Part shown: in pieces, positions 9,764 to 17,732 of the stretch
Numbering within the stretch: the stretch's first letter is position 1
Layout of the letters: every line of letters starts with the position of its first letter
From: an uncultured Caldimonas sp.
GTDB lineage: Bacteria > Pseudomonadota > Gammaproteobacteria > Burkholderiales > Burkholderiaceae
DNA: 64,000 nt
Reading direction: 5' to 3'
NCBI RefSeq assembly: GCF_946480305.1
Contig: NZ_CAMLJQ010000020.1
Span: 8,201 to 72,200, forward strand
Notes under the pieces: generated by a model
The model's database searches: none
What the model was told of the DNA's origin: nothing
What the model saw: the letters and a program-made list of their open reading frames with translations, nothing else
Made by a program: the position numbers and the translations under genes

Positions 9764-12700
9764 CTACAGGTCCTGCTCGCCGCGGATCACCACCGGCCAG
9801 CCGCTGATCGCGCGCGAGGCCTGCATCCCACCCATCACCGCGCATTCGACGCAACCCGCGTTCAAGCCGGTGCGCAGCCAGTCGCCGGCCAGATAGAGGT
9901 TGGCGAAGCCGGAGCCGTCCGACGGGAGCCGGGCCGCGGTGCTGTTGACGACCGACAGCACGTAGCGCTCGGACGGATCGATGTTGGCGCGCCAGTACTG
10001 TGCGTCGAAGCGCTGCTCGCCGCTGCGCCCCTGCGGGTCGACCAGCACCTGCCAGTCGAAGCTGACCGCCGTGGCGACTGACGGCCATAGCCAGTGCACC
10101 TGCTGCGTGAGCTGGTTCATCGCACCTTGCTTGACGGTCGCGTCGCAGCGATCCGGGAATTGATGGTCCGACGGCGGCGGATAGTTCACCATCGGCAGCG
10201 CGCTGCAGAAGTACGAGACGTTCTTCGGGATGAACGGCGGCTGCCAGTCCTCGCGCACCAGCAATTGGTCCATCGCGGCCCAGGTGTCGAACGGCTCGCT
10301 GAATGCGCTGACGACCGGCACTTCGCCGTCGCTGGCGTAGCTGGTCCAGCCGATCTGGTGCACGTCCTGGTTCAGCCACACCTGGTAGGCCTGCGTGGCG
10401 ACCGTCTTCACGGTCGTGGTCATCGTCTGCAGTGCAGGGCTGCGGGCCACCAGTTGCGGGCACAGCTGCCGCACGCCTTCGACCGAGATGCCGAACACGA
10501 CGAGATCGAAATCGCGGCGGCGTTGCAGCGTGACCTGGGGCAGCGGCTGGCCGAAGGCCTGTTCGTACAGCTCGGGCCAATTGGTCCAGTTCGACTCCAG
10601 GTTCACGTTGCCCGATTGCAGCAGGGCCGCCTGCTCGGCCACGATCTGCCCGTAGTTCGGCGTGCTGGGCCAGCAGGCCAGCCCCTTCACGTCGACCAGC
10701 GGGTCGTAGTGGTCGGCGCCGCGCGTCACGTCGACCTGGCGCGTGAGCCGGATGGCGTCGACCGACATCGAGCCGTCGTCCGCCGGCAGCAGCTCCTCCA
10801 CCTTGTGGAAGAACTTGAACGTGACGCCGCGCGCCTTGAGCACCTGGTACAGCGGCGTGAACACCGTGTCGCCCATGCCGGCCTGCATCTTCCACATGAT
10901 GCCGCCGTGGTAGGCGAAGGCCACCTTCATCATCCCGCGCAGCATGGTGCCGGCCTCGATGTTGGGCCGGTCGAAGTCGCCGTCCTCGTAAGCGAAGACC
11001 AGGTCGTAGAAGCCGCGCACCGGTGCCGAGTGCACGGTGTAGCGCACGTTCGCGCCGTGCTTGGTCAGCCAGGCATAGAAGTCGATGTCGTTGATGACGT
11101 CGAAGCCGTGGACGAACACGCCGTCCTCGATCATGCCGATCAGCGAGGTGGCCGCGAGGTCGATGCAGATGTAGAGACGGCGCAGCGTGTCGTTGCCCTC
11201 GAGCTTCTGCAGCACCGCATCCCACAGCCACGAGCGCAGGCCGCGCAGCGTGGATCGCATCAGGTCGCGGTGTGCCTCGTCGTGCTGGCTCAGGTCTTCC
11301 GGGAGCGATGCGACGAAGTCGTGCAGTGCCTGCGCCACGTGCTTCGCATCGGCGGCGAGGTGCTCGACGTCCTGCTCCACCTCGGCGGCCAGCCGGTGCA
11401 ACCAGTCCGGGTGCGCCCCGCTGGACACCGGTGGAGCCGGCAACGCGGCGTCGTCGATCGCGTGGCGCAGGTCGTCGAGCCACATGCGGATCCACGCGAA
11501 GGCGGTGGTGGCCATCGCCCACAGACCGATGCTCTCGTTGCCGTGGCCCGGCTCGCCCGGCTTGATGGGCGTGTCGATCGGCCAGGTCTTCCACTGCCCG
11601 TTGACGAGTTCCATCAGGGTGACGAAGTGCTGCGGCTTGAAGGCGTCCTGCCAGGTGGCGAGCGGTGCGCCCGGCGGGCGGTTGAGCTCGCCATAGGCCT
11701 TTTGCATCACCGAGAACGCGTTGTCGTAGAAGCCGAACCAGATGTGCAGGCCGTGCTCCTCGATGCGCTCGCCGTAGTCGGCATTGCGGCCGCTCGCGCC
11801 CTTGCCCCCCAGGCGCCAGCCCATCTGGTAGACGGTGATCTCGAACCGGTTGCGCCAGCCGGGTTGCTCGGTGAGGCAGAAGGCAGCCGTCATCGCGCCC
11901 ACACCGCCACCGAGGATCGCCACCTTCTTCGGCCGCACCTGCGAGTTGTCGACCAGCTCCGTGCCGGGCGGCACTTCGAAGTCCATGTCGACGTGAAAGC
12001 CCAGCAGCGCCGGCTGGTCGCCAAGCGGCAGGCCGAGCGTGCGGTTCAGCGGAAAGCTGTCGTACGGATGCAGCGTGGCCTGGTACGCCGGGCCGAGCAG
12101 TTGCACGCTGCGCACCGACTTCACGACCGCGGGCGCCGCGACGATGGCCTGGTACACGGCCTTTTCGCCCGCGGCATCCGGAAACTGCTTCAGGAAGATC
12201 TGGTCGACCTGCGGCGAGACGAAGGTCTCGATCACCTGCTCCCAGCCGGCGAGGTCGAGATCGAGCGCATCGGCGTCGCTGGCGAGCACTTGCGCGATCT
12301 GCTTCACGAGCGATGCGATGTCGGCGAGCGGTGTGGCTGTTGCGCCGTTCTGGTTCTGCACCTCCAGCAATGGGTGCATCGCCAATTGCGTCTGCGGCGA
12401 GTACGGCTGGAAGCCTTTGGTCGCCAGCATGAAGCGCAGTGCCGGCTCGCCGGGCGCGGGCATCGTGTACTCGCAGCTGTACTTGGGGTAGCCGTACAGC
12501 TCGCGCCCGTTGATCAGCGCCATCGTGTCGTCGACCCAGATGTGCACCGGGTACGAGAAGATCCGGCTGATGCGTGTTTCGCCCGGCAGGATCTGGCCGA
12601 CCATCACCCACGTGACGATGTCCGTCTCTTCGCCCCAGCCCTTGGCTGCATCGGGCGGGTAGGTGGAATTGGCATGCTGCACCTGCGTGAAGGTCAGCAT

Positions 12701-12898
12701 CACGTAGGGCGACAGCACCTTGAAGCGCATCGCGCCGGCAGCGGGCGCGTTCAGTGTCGTGTCGACTGTCTGCTGCAACTGCTCGCGGCTTCCCTTCAGG
12801 AAGAAGCCGTACATCCGGGAGCTGCCGAGCCGCAAGGGCGGACGCATCAGCACATTGCCGCCGGAATAGATGTAGTCGGGCCGCTGGAGTCCGGTCAT
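9764..12898 (-). CDS. Fusion of acetoacetate-decarboxylase-like domain and FAD-dependent amine-oxidase-like domain
   Basis: A single frame of 1044 residues. The N-terminal part (about 30-310) resembles the acetoacetate decarboxylase superfamily: YPVHIWVDD, then GRELYGYPKYSCEY at 131-144, where Lys139 sits where the Schiff-base lysine lies in GRE-x-x-x-PKK motifs. The second lysine is replaced by Tyr. From residue 324 a Rossmann FAD site begins (KKVAILGGGVGAM), followed by GWRLGGKGASGRN (360-371), typical of flavin amine oxidase/desaturase-like enzymes, and a C-terminal FAD segment NLYLAGDWLRTGLNAGCVECAV. Substrate is unknown. It follows rtcR on the same strand by 60 bases and may be co-transcribed with it. 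Confidence 0.8.
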   Translation of the reverse strand: MTGLQRPDYIYSGGNVLMRPPLRLGSSRMYGFFLKGSREQLQQTVDTTLNAPAAGAMRFKVLSPYVMLTFTQVQHANSTYPPDAAKGWGEETDIVTWVMVGQILPGETRISRIFSYPVHIWVDDTMALINGRELYGYPKYSCEYTMPAPGEPALRFMLATKGFQPYSPQTQLAMHPLLEVQNQNGATATPLADIASLVKQIAQVLASDADALDLDLAGWEQVIETFVSPQVDQIFLKQFPDAAGEKAVYQAIVAAPAVVKSVRSVQLLGPAYQATLHPYDSFPLNRTLGLPLGDQPALLGFHVDMDFEVPPGTELVDNSQVRPKKVAILGGGVGAMTAAFCLTEQPGWRNRFEITVYQMGWRLGGKGASGRNADYGERIEEHGLHIWFGFYDNAFSVMQKAYGELNRPPGAPLATWQDAFKPQHFVTLMELVNGQWKTWPIDTPIKPGEPGHGNESIGLWAMATTAFAWIRMWLDDLRHAIDDAALPAPPVSSGAHPDWLHRLAAEVEQDVEHLAADAKHVAQALHDFVASLPEDLSQHDEAHRDLMRSTLRGLRSWLWDAVLQKLEGNDTLRRLYICIDLAATSLIGMIEDGVFVHGFDVINDIDFYAWLTKHGANVRYTVHSAPVRGFYDLVFAYEDGDFDRPNIEAGTMLRGMMKVAFAYHGGIMWKMQAGMGDTVFTPLYQVLKARGVTFKFFHKVEELLPADDGSMSVDAIRLTRQVDVTRGADHYDPLVDVKGLACWPSTPNYGQIVAEQAALLQSGNVNLESNWTNWPELYEQAFGQPLPQVTLQRRRDFDLVVFGISVEGVRQLCPQLVARSPALQTMTTTVKTVATQAYQVWLNQDVHQIGWTSYASDGEVPVVSAFSEPFDTWAAMDQLLVREDWQPPFIPKNVSYFCSALPMVNYPPPSDHQFPDRCDATVKQGAMNQLTQQVHWLWPSVATAVSFDWQVLVDPQGRSGEQRFDAQYWRANIDPSERYVLSVVNSTAARLPSDGSGFANLYLAGDWLRTGLNAGCVECAVMGGMQASRAISGWPVVIRGEQDL

Positions 12899-12958
12899 CG
12901 ACGCCCCTCACGCATGTTGTTGTTGGGGGGCGATGCTAAGGGCGCCTTTCGATTTGCG

Positions 12959-14560
12959 CTAGCGGGTGATCCCTTCGAAGTTCAGGCCGTAGCGTGCCAG
13001 GTACTTGCGCAGCCGGTCCGCATCGTTGACCACCGCGCGTTGCTGGCGCGATACCTCGAACAACTTGCGGCCGGCATCCGACAGCGTGCGAGATTGACGA
13101 CACACACGCACCACCCCTTCGAGCTGCAGGCGCTCGAACAGGTCGAGCGACGCAACAGTCTCTTGCTCGAGCAGGGCATCGAGATTCACTTCTGGCGCCG
13201 AGGAATCCGGCACGCTGCGCTGCCACAGCCATCGCAGGCGCGTGATTTCGGCATCGACCAGCGCTTCGCCGATGCGGCCTCCGTCGGCCAGCGTTGCCAG
13301 CCGCGTCACCGAGGCCGCCAGGTCGCGGAAATTGCCGCTCCACAGCGCCTCGTCCGATTGTGCAAAGCGAAGGTAGCGCGCCTTCGCCTCGGCGTTGAAA
13401 CGTACCTGGCGCCCCACATCGCGCGCCGCCTCGGTGAGCAGGTAATCGACGTTGGGCTCGATGTCTTCCGGCCGCTGTGCCAGGCCCGGCAGCTCGTAGC
13501 TCCAGAGGTTGATCCGCGCGAACAGATCGTCGCGGAAACGGCCTTGGGCGACCGCCTCGCGCAGGTCGCGGTTGGTGCCGGCGATCAGCTGGAAGTCGCT
13601 CGCCACTTCGCGGTCGGCGCCGACGGGATAAAAGCGCTTCTCCTCGATGGCCTTCAGCAGCATCGCCTGTTCGTCCAGGCCCAGTTCGCCGATCTCGTCG
13701 AGGAACAACACGCCCTGGTCGGCGCTGCGCAGCAGCCCGGCCCGTTCGGAGGCTGCACCGGTGAAGGCGCCGCGCTTGTGGCCGAACAGCGCCGAGGCCG
13801 CGCCATCGCCATGCAACGTGGCGCAGTTCACTTCGACGAAGGGGCCGGTGACCTGGTGGCGGGCCTTCTTCAGCTCGTACATGCGGCGCGCGAGGAAGGA
13901 CTTGCCGGCACCGGTGGGGCCGGTCACGAGGATGGGTGCGCGTGAACGCACGGCCACGCGCTCGATCTCGTCGATCAGCGTGTTGAAGCGCGCGTTGCGC
14001 GTGGCGATGCCGGACTTCAGGAACTGCACCGCGTCGCGCTGCTCGCGCTCGAAGCGCTGTGCGAGCGCGTCGTAGCGCGACAGGTCCAGGTCGATCAGCG
14101 TGTAGCTGCCGGGGTCGCCGGCGCGTTGCCGCTTGGGGGGTGCCGTCTGCAGCAGCACGCCCGGAATGAAGCGTGCCTCCACCAGCAGGAACAGGCAGAT
14201 CTGCGCGACGTGGGTGCCGGTCGTGATGTGGGCCCAGTATTCCTCGTGCTCCGGATCGAAGGCATGGCCGCGCGACCAGTCGTACAGCGCGCCATAGACC
14301 TCACCGAAGTCCCACGGGTCGGCCAGGTCCAGCGAGACGAGGCGGGTGGTGGTTTCCGGCGACACGGTGGCGATGTCGCCAGCCACCCGTTCGGCCAGTT
14401 CGGCGTGCCGCGGCGTGTAGAGCAGCTCGAGCCGGTCGACGACCAAGTCGTCGTGCTGCACCAGCGAGAGGGTGGGGCGCCACTTCTCCCAGCGGCCGGC
14501 ACCGTTGCCGCCGTCGAGCTGGGTGCCGAGGAAACCGATGACAACGCGGCGTTTGGGCAT
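12959..14560 (-). CDS. rtcR: RtcR, CARF-domain sigma54-dependent activator of the RNA repair operon
   Basis: At 533 residues it matches the length of E. coli RtcR. The N-terminal CARF-type sensor domain (about 1-185) begins MPKRRVVIGFLGTQLDGG. The AAA+ domain has Walker A GPTGAGKS (214-221), the sigma54-contact loop GAFTGA (264-269) and Walker B VLFLDEIGE (284-292). The C-terminal region ends in a Fis-like helix-turn-helix. RtcR is known to switch on rtcBA when its CARF domain senses RNA ends or fragments. The gene is divergent from slipin-rtcBA, and sigma54-type promoters lie between them. Confidence 0.95.
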   Translation of the reverse strand: MPKRRVVIGFLGTQLDGGNGAGRWEKWRPTLSLVQHDDLVVDRLELLYTPRHAELAERVAGDIATVSPETTTRLVSLDLADPWDFGEVYGALYDWSRGHAFDPEHEEYWAHITTGTHVAQICLFLLVEARFIPGVLLQTAPPKRQRAGDPGSYTLIDLDLSRYDALAQRFEREQRDAVQFLKSGIATRNARFNTLIDEIERVAVRSRAPILVTGPTGAGKSFLARRMYELKKARHQVTGPFVEVNCATLHGDGAASALFGHKRGAFTGAASERAGLLRSADQGVLFLDEIGELGLDEQAMLLKAIEEKRFYPVGADREVASDFQLIAGTNRDLREAVAQGRFRDDLFARINLWSYELPGLAQRPEDIEPNVDYLLTEAARDVGRQVRFNAEAKARYLRFAQSDEALWSGNFRDLAASVTRLATLADGGRIGEALVDAEITRLRWLWQRSVPDSSAPEVNLDALLEQETVASLDLFERLQLEGVVRVCRQSRTLSDAGRKLFEVSRQQRAVVNDADRLRKYLARYGLNFEGITR

Positions 14561-14645
14561 AAGGATTGGATAAAAGACTAGCTGGGATTCTAGGGTTTCC
14601 GTGCATCAAGAATCTCGCAAGGATTGCGCCGCCGGCAAAAACTCC

Positions 14646-14661
14646 TGGCAGGACAAGGGCT
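14646..14661 (+). promoter_or_regulatory. Possible distal sigma54 promoter of the rtc operon
   Basis: TGGCAGGACAAGGGCT keeps the essential GG-N10-GC spacing (GG 14647-14648, GC 14659-14660). It is a weaker match to TGGCACG-N4-TTGCW than the site 46 bases downstream. It may be a secondary promoter or a chance match. Confidence 0.35.
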
Positions 14662-14691
14662 TAACGCTGCTCGGCCGCGAGGTGCATCGGC

Positions 14692-14707
14692 TGGCACGGG
14701 CCATGCA
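14692..14707 (+). promoter_or_regulatory. Sigma54 (-24/-12) promoter of slipin-rtcBA
   Basis: TGGCACGGGCCATGCA matches the sigma54 consensus TGGCACG-N4-TTGCW closely, with GG at 14693-14694 and GC at 14705-14706. Predicted transcription start is near 14718. It lies downstream of the rtcR start, in the direction of slipin-rtcBA, as expected for an RtcR-activated promoter. About 550 nt of leader separate it from the slipin ATG. Confidence 0.75.
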
Positions 14708-14824
14708 ATCCATCACTTCGTCCACCGAGGAAAGGTGAGCGCTGACAGGCCAGGGGTTCCCACAGCCCCGCCGGTGCGCAGGTCCCGGGCGTTGCCCGTT
14801 GGTTCCCGCGTATGCCGCGCCGCC

Positions 14825-14900
14825 CGGAAGCGATGGGCTCGGAGTTCAAGTGGTTTGCAGCGCAAGTGCGCTGCCGGGTTCGACTCCCGGGGTTCCGCCA
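14825..14900 (+). ncRNA. tRNA-like element 1 in the rtc leader (Y-RNA/YrlA-like?), ends in CCA
   Basis: The 76-nt segment closes with CGGAA (14825-14829) pairing TTCCG (14893-14897), directly followed by CCA (14898-14900). It has a canonical T arm: stem CCGGG/CCCGG around the loop TTCGACT (14879-14885). The anticodon position is taken by a tight hairpin, CAGCGC-AAGT-GCGCTG (14858-14873), with no variable loop before the T stem. No normal 4-bp D stem is evident. It is therefore a tRNA mimic rather than a tRNA. Enterobacterial rtc operons carry YrlA, a Y RNA with a tRNA-like module, at a comparable position. Confidence 0.6.
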
Positions 14901-14974
14901 TGTTCTGTAGCTCAGACGGTAGAGCAGCGGACGATGAATCCGCCTGTCGCAGGTTCGACTCCTGCCGAACAAGC
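14901..14974 (+). ncRNA. tRNA-like element 2 in the rtc leader (degenerate tRNA-Asn-like)
   Basis: It starts at the base after the CCA of element 1 and follows standard tRNA numbering (position n is base 14900+n). The D stem is GCTC/GAGC, the anticodon stem GCGGA/TCCGC, and the T arm GCAGG-TTCGACT-CCTGC. The body resembles bacterial tRNA-Asn. However, the anticodon loop reads CGATGAA, with G where U33 is nearly universal. The acceptor stem pairs only as TGTTC/GAACA with a one-base offset, and no CCA is encoded. It is unlikely to serve translation. Confidence 0.6.
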
Positions 14975-15000
14975 TGACGTCCTCACACGACGTATTTGAG

Positions 15001-15240
15001 AAACCGAGCCGAAAGGCTCATGCCGAACGCGGGGCGCGGGCGGCGCGGCGAGAGGTGCGGGAGGCACCGATCGTCGCCGGCCGGTGCCTCGTCAGCGCAG
15101 ACAGCTCTGCGCCCGGGAAGGGCGCCGTGCGCGGCGCCGGCCAGCCGAAGACCTCCGGGTCCGACGCGCACCGGCGGCCCTGCACGGTGGCCCCCCGAGC
15201 CCGCCGCCTGCGCTGTAACGGCTCCCCGCGAGGGGATCGC
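15001..15240 (+). other. Structured distal leader of the slipin-rtcBA mRNA
   Basis: There is no convincing reading frame here. Clear hairpins are GAGCC-GAAA-GGCTC (15006-15019, GNRA loop), the 9-bp stem GAGGCACCG (15061-15069) with CGGTGCCTC (15082-15090), and CCCC-GCGA-GGGG (15224-15235, GNRA loop). Two GNRA-capped stems and a long stem in 240 nt suggest a folded RNA. It may act as a regulatory leader or as a further processed ncRNA. Confidence 0.4.
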
Positions 15241-15267
15241 ATGACAACAACGAATCGGAGAAATGAA

Positions 15268-16407
15268 ATGCTGGGTATGAAGCGCTATACGGTGAAGAAG
15301 AACGAGCGTGGCCTGTTGCTGCGCAATGGCGACTTCGAGCGCGTGCTGCCGCCGGGCAGCCACTGGATCTTCAAGGGCATGGACGCCGTGCGGGTCGAGA
15401 CCTTCGCGCTGGAGCAGCCGGCCTTCGCGCACTCGCTGGCCGACTACTTCCTGGCCAAGGAGCCGGAGCTGGTCGATCGCGAGTTCGTGCGGGTCGAGTT
15501 GACCGACACCCAGGTCGGTCTGCGGTACGAGAACGGCGTGCTGGCCGAAGTGCTGGCGCCCGCGACCCGCAAGCTGTACTGGAAGGGCCTGGTCGACACG
15601 CGGGTCGAGGTGGTCGACATCGATGCCGACGCGCAGGTGCCGCCTGCCATCGTGTCGCGGCTGACGCAGACGCAACTGCGGCAGCGCGCGGTGGTGGGCC
15701 TGGGTGGTGTGCTGCAGGGCCAGGTGGCCGAGCATCATGTCGGCCTGCTGTGGATCGACGGCAAGGTGGCCGAACTGCTGCAGCCGGGTCCGTACGCATA
15801 CTGGCGCTTCAACCGTGTCGTGATGGTTGAGCCGGTGGATCTGCGCTTGCAGGTGATGGAGGTCACGGGCCAGGAGATCCTGACCAAGGACAAGGTCGCA
15901 CTGCGGCTGAACCTGGCCGCGACCTGGCGCTACACCGACGTGCTGCAGGCCTACCGCCAGCTCACCAAGCCGGGCGAGCACCTGTACCGCGAGCTGCAGT
16001 TCGGCCTGCGCGCTGCAGTGGGTACCCGTACGCTGGACGAGCTGCTGGAGAACAAGTCCGTGATCGACGAGGTCGTGATCGCGCATGTGCGCCAGAAGCT
16101 GGAAGGCTACGGCCTGGAGCTGGAAGGCGCCGGCGTGAAGGACATCGTGCTGCCCGGCGAGATGAAGACCTTGCTGGCGCAGGTGGTCGAGGCCGAGAAG
16201 GCCGCGCAGGCCAATGTGATCCGCCGCCGCGAGGAGACCGCGGCGACCCGGTCGCTGTTGAACACCGCGAAGGTGATGGAAGACAACCCGACGGCCTTGC
16301 GCCTGAAGGAACTCGAGACGCTGGAGCGGGTGGCCGAACGGATCGACAAGATCTCGGTGTTCGGTGGCCTGGACTCGGTGCTCAACGGGCTGGTGAAGCT
16401 GCGTTGA
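15268..16407 (+). CDS. Slipin/band-7 (SPFH) family protein of the rtc operon
   Basis: The protein (379 residues) begins MLGMKRYTVKKNERGLLL and has an SPFH/band-7 domain (about 180-320, including RLNLAATWRYTD and the oligomerisation helix with VVEAEKAAQANVIRRREETAATRS). It lacks a clear N-terminal membrane hairpin. Slipins are recurrent partners of RtcB-type ligases in bacteria, possibly scaffolding the repair enzymes; the mechanism is unknown. The start at 15268 has GGAG at 15257-15260. An in-frame ATG at 15241 would add nine residues. It is first of three co-directional genes: slipin, rtcB, rtcA. Confidence 0.85.
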   Translation: MLGMKRYTVKKNERGLLLRNGDFERVLPPGSHWIFKGMDAVRVETFALEQPAFAHSLADYFLAKEPELVDREFVRVELTDTQVGLRYENGVLAEVLAPATRKLYWKGLVDTRVEVVDIDADAQVPPAIVSRLTQTQLRQRAVVGLGGVLQGQVAEHHVGLLWIDGKVAELLQPGPYAYWRFNRVVMVEPVDLRLQVMEVTGQEILTKDKVALRLNLAATWRYTDVLQAYRQLTKPGEHLYRELQFGLRAAVGTRTLDELLENKSVIDEVVIAHVRQKLEGYGLELEGAGVKDIVLPGEMKTLLAQVVEAEKAAQANVIRRREETAATRSLLNTAKVMEDNPTALRLKELETLERVAERIDKISVFGGLDSVLNGLVKLR

Positions 16408-16465
16408 CGATGTGAAGGAAGGCCGCGATGCCCGCAAGGGCGCGCGGCTTCTCAGGAGTGAAGAA

Positions 16466-17683
16466 ATGGAACAGAACTACCACCTCGAAGAAGTCCCCGG
16501 CGGCGTGCCGGTGAAGATGTGGACCCAGGGCGTACCCGTGGAAGACGAGGCCAAGCGCCAGCTCGCCAACGCGGCCCGCCTGCCGATCGTGTTCAAGCAC
16601 ATCGCGGCGATGCCCGACGTGCATCTGGGCATCGGTGCCACCGTCGGCTCGGTGATCCCGACCGTGAAGGCGATCATCCCGGCTGCGGTGGGCGTGGACA
16701 TCGGCTGCGGCATGATCGCCGCCAAGACCACGCTGCGCGCCGAAGACCTGCCGGACAACCTGGCACCGCTGCGCAGCGCGATCGAACGTGCGGTGCCGCA
16801 TGGCCGTGCACCGGGTGCACGCGACCCGGGCGCCTGGGGCAAGATCCCCGGCGTGGTGGATACCGCGTGGGAACAGTTGGCGCCCGAGTTCACCGAACTC
16901 TGCCGCGACTACCCCAAGCTGGAAAAGACCAACCACCGCAACCACCTGGGCACGCTCGGCACCGGCAACCACTTCATCGAGGTCTGCCTGGACGAAGATG
17001 GCTTCGTGTGGTTCATGCTGCACTCCGGTTCGCGCGGCGTCGGCAACGCGATCGGCACGATGTTCATCGAGCTGGCCAAGCAGGACGCGATGCGCCATGA
17101 GGCCAACCTGCCGGACCGCGACCTCGCGTACTTCGAGGAAGGCTCGCGCTACTTCGGCGACTACGTGCGTGCCGTGAGCTGGGCGCAGAAGTTCGCCAAG
17201 CTGAACCGCGAGGTGATGATGCGCCGCGTGATCGAGGCCGCCAAGACGGTGATCCGCAAGAACTTCCAGAGCCACGTGGAAGCGGTGAACTGCCATCACA
17301 ACTACGTGCAGCAGGAGCGCCACTTCGGGCAGGACGTCTACGTGACCCGCAAGGGTGCGGTGAGCGCGAAGAAGGGCGAGCTGGGCATCATCCCGGGCAG
17401 CATGGGTGCGCGCAGCTACATCGTGCGCGGCCTCGGCAACCCGGAGAGCTTCGAGTCGTGCTCGCACGGCGCGGGGCGCACGATGAGCCGCGGCGAGGCC
17501 AAGCGCCGCTTCACGCTGGCCGATCACCGCGCGGCGACCGAAGGCGTGGAGTGCCGCAAGGACAAGGACGTCATCGACGAGATCCCGATGGCCTACAAGG
17601 ACATCGACGCGGTGATGGAAGCGCAGCGCGACCTGGTGGAGGTGGTGCATACCTTGAAGCAGGTGGTCTGCGTCAAGGGTTGA
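16466..17683 (+). CDS. rtcB: RNA-splicing ligase RtcB
   Basis: RtcB joins RNA ends bearing 2',3'-cyclic phosphate or 3'-phosphate to 5'-OH ends using GTP and Mn2+. The 405-residue protein matches the E. coli form. Manganese ligands and active-site residues are visible in VGVDIGCGM (Asp78, Cys81), NHRNHLGTLGTGNHF and LHSGSRGVG. The guanylated histidine is in SCSHGAGR (His334, equivalent to E. coli His337). The ATG at 16466 has AGGAG at 16454-16458. Gaps of 58 bases after slipin and 49 before rtcA indicate one operon under RtcR/sigma54. Confidence 0.97.
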   Translation: MEQNYHLEEVPGGVPVKMWTQGVPVEDEAKRQLANAARLPIVFKHIAAMPDVHLGIGATVGSVIPTVKAIIPAAVGVDIGCGMIAAKTTLRAEDLPDNLAPLRSAIERAVPHGRAPGARDPGAWGKIPGVVDTAWEQLAPEFTELCRDYPKLEKTNHRNHLGTLGTGNHFIEVCLDEDGFVWFMLHSGSRGVGNAIGTMFIELAKQDAMRHEANLPDRDLAYFEEGSRYFGDYVRAVSWAQKFAKLNREVMMRRVIEAAKTVIRKNFQSHVEAVNCHHNYVQQERHFGQDVYVTRKGAVSAKKGELGIIPGSMGARSYIVRGLGNPESFESCSHGAGRTMSRGEAKRRFTLADHRAATEGVECRKDKDVIDEIPMAYKDIDAVMEAQRDLVEVVHTLKQVVCVKG

Positions 17684-17732
17684 TGCGCAGGTGACGCAGG
17701 GGCGGCGACGCCCCTGCCGGGAGACAACAACA

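Noticed and set aside
10094..13945. Rightward open frame of 1283 codons
   Set aside because: It is the antisense shadow of the decarboxylase/oxidase fusion and rtcR, both of which carry clear motifs; the shadow product is His/Arg/Val-rich low-complexity with no domain.
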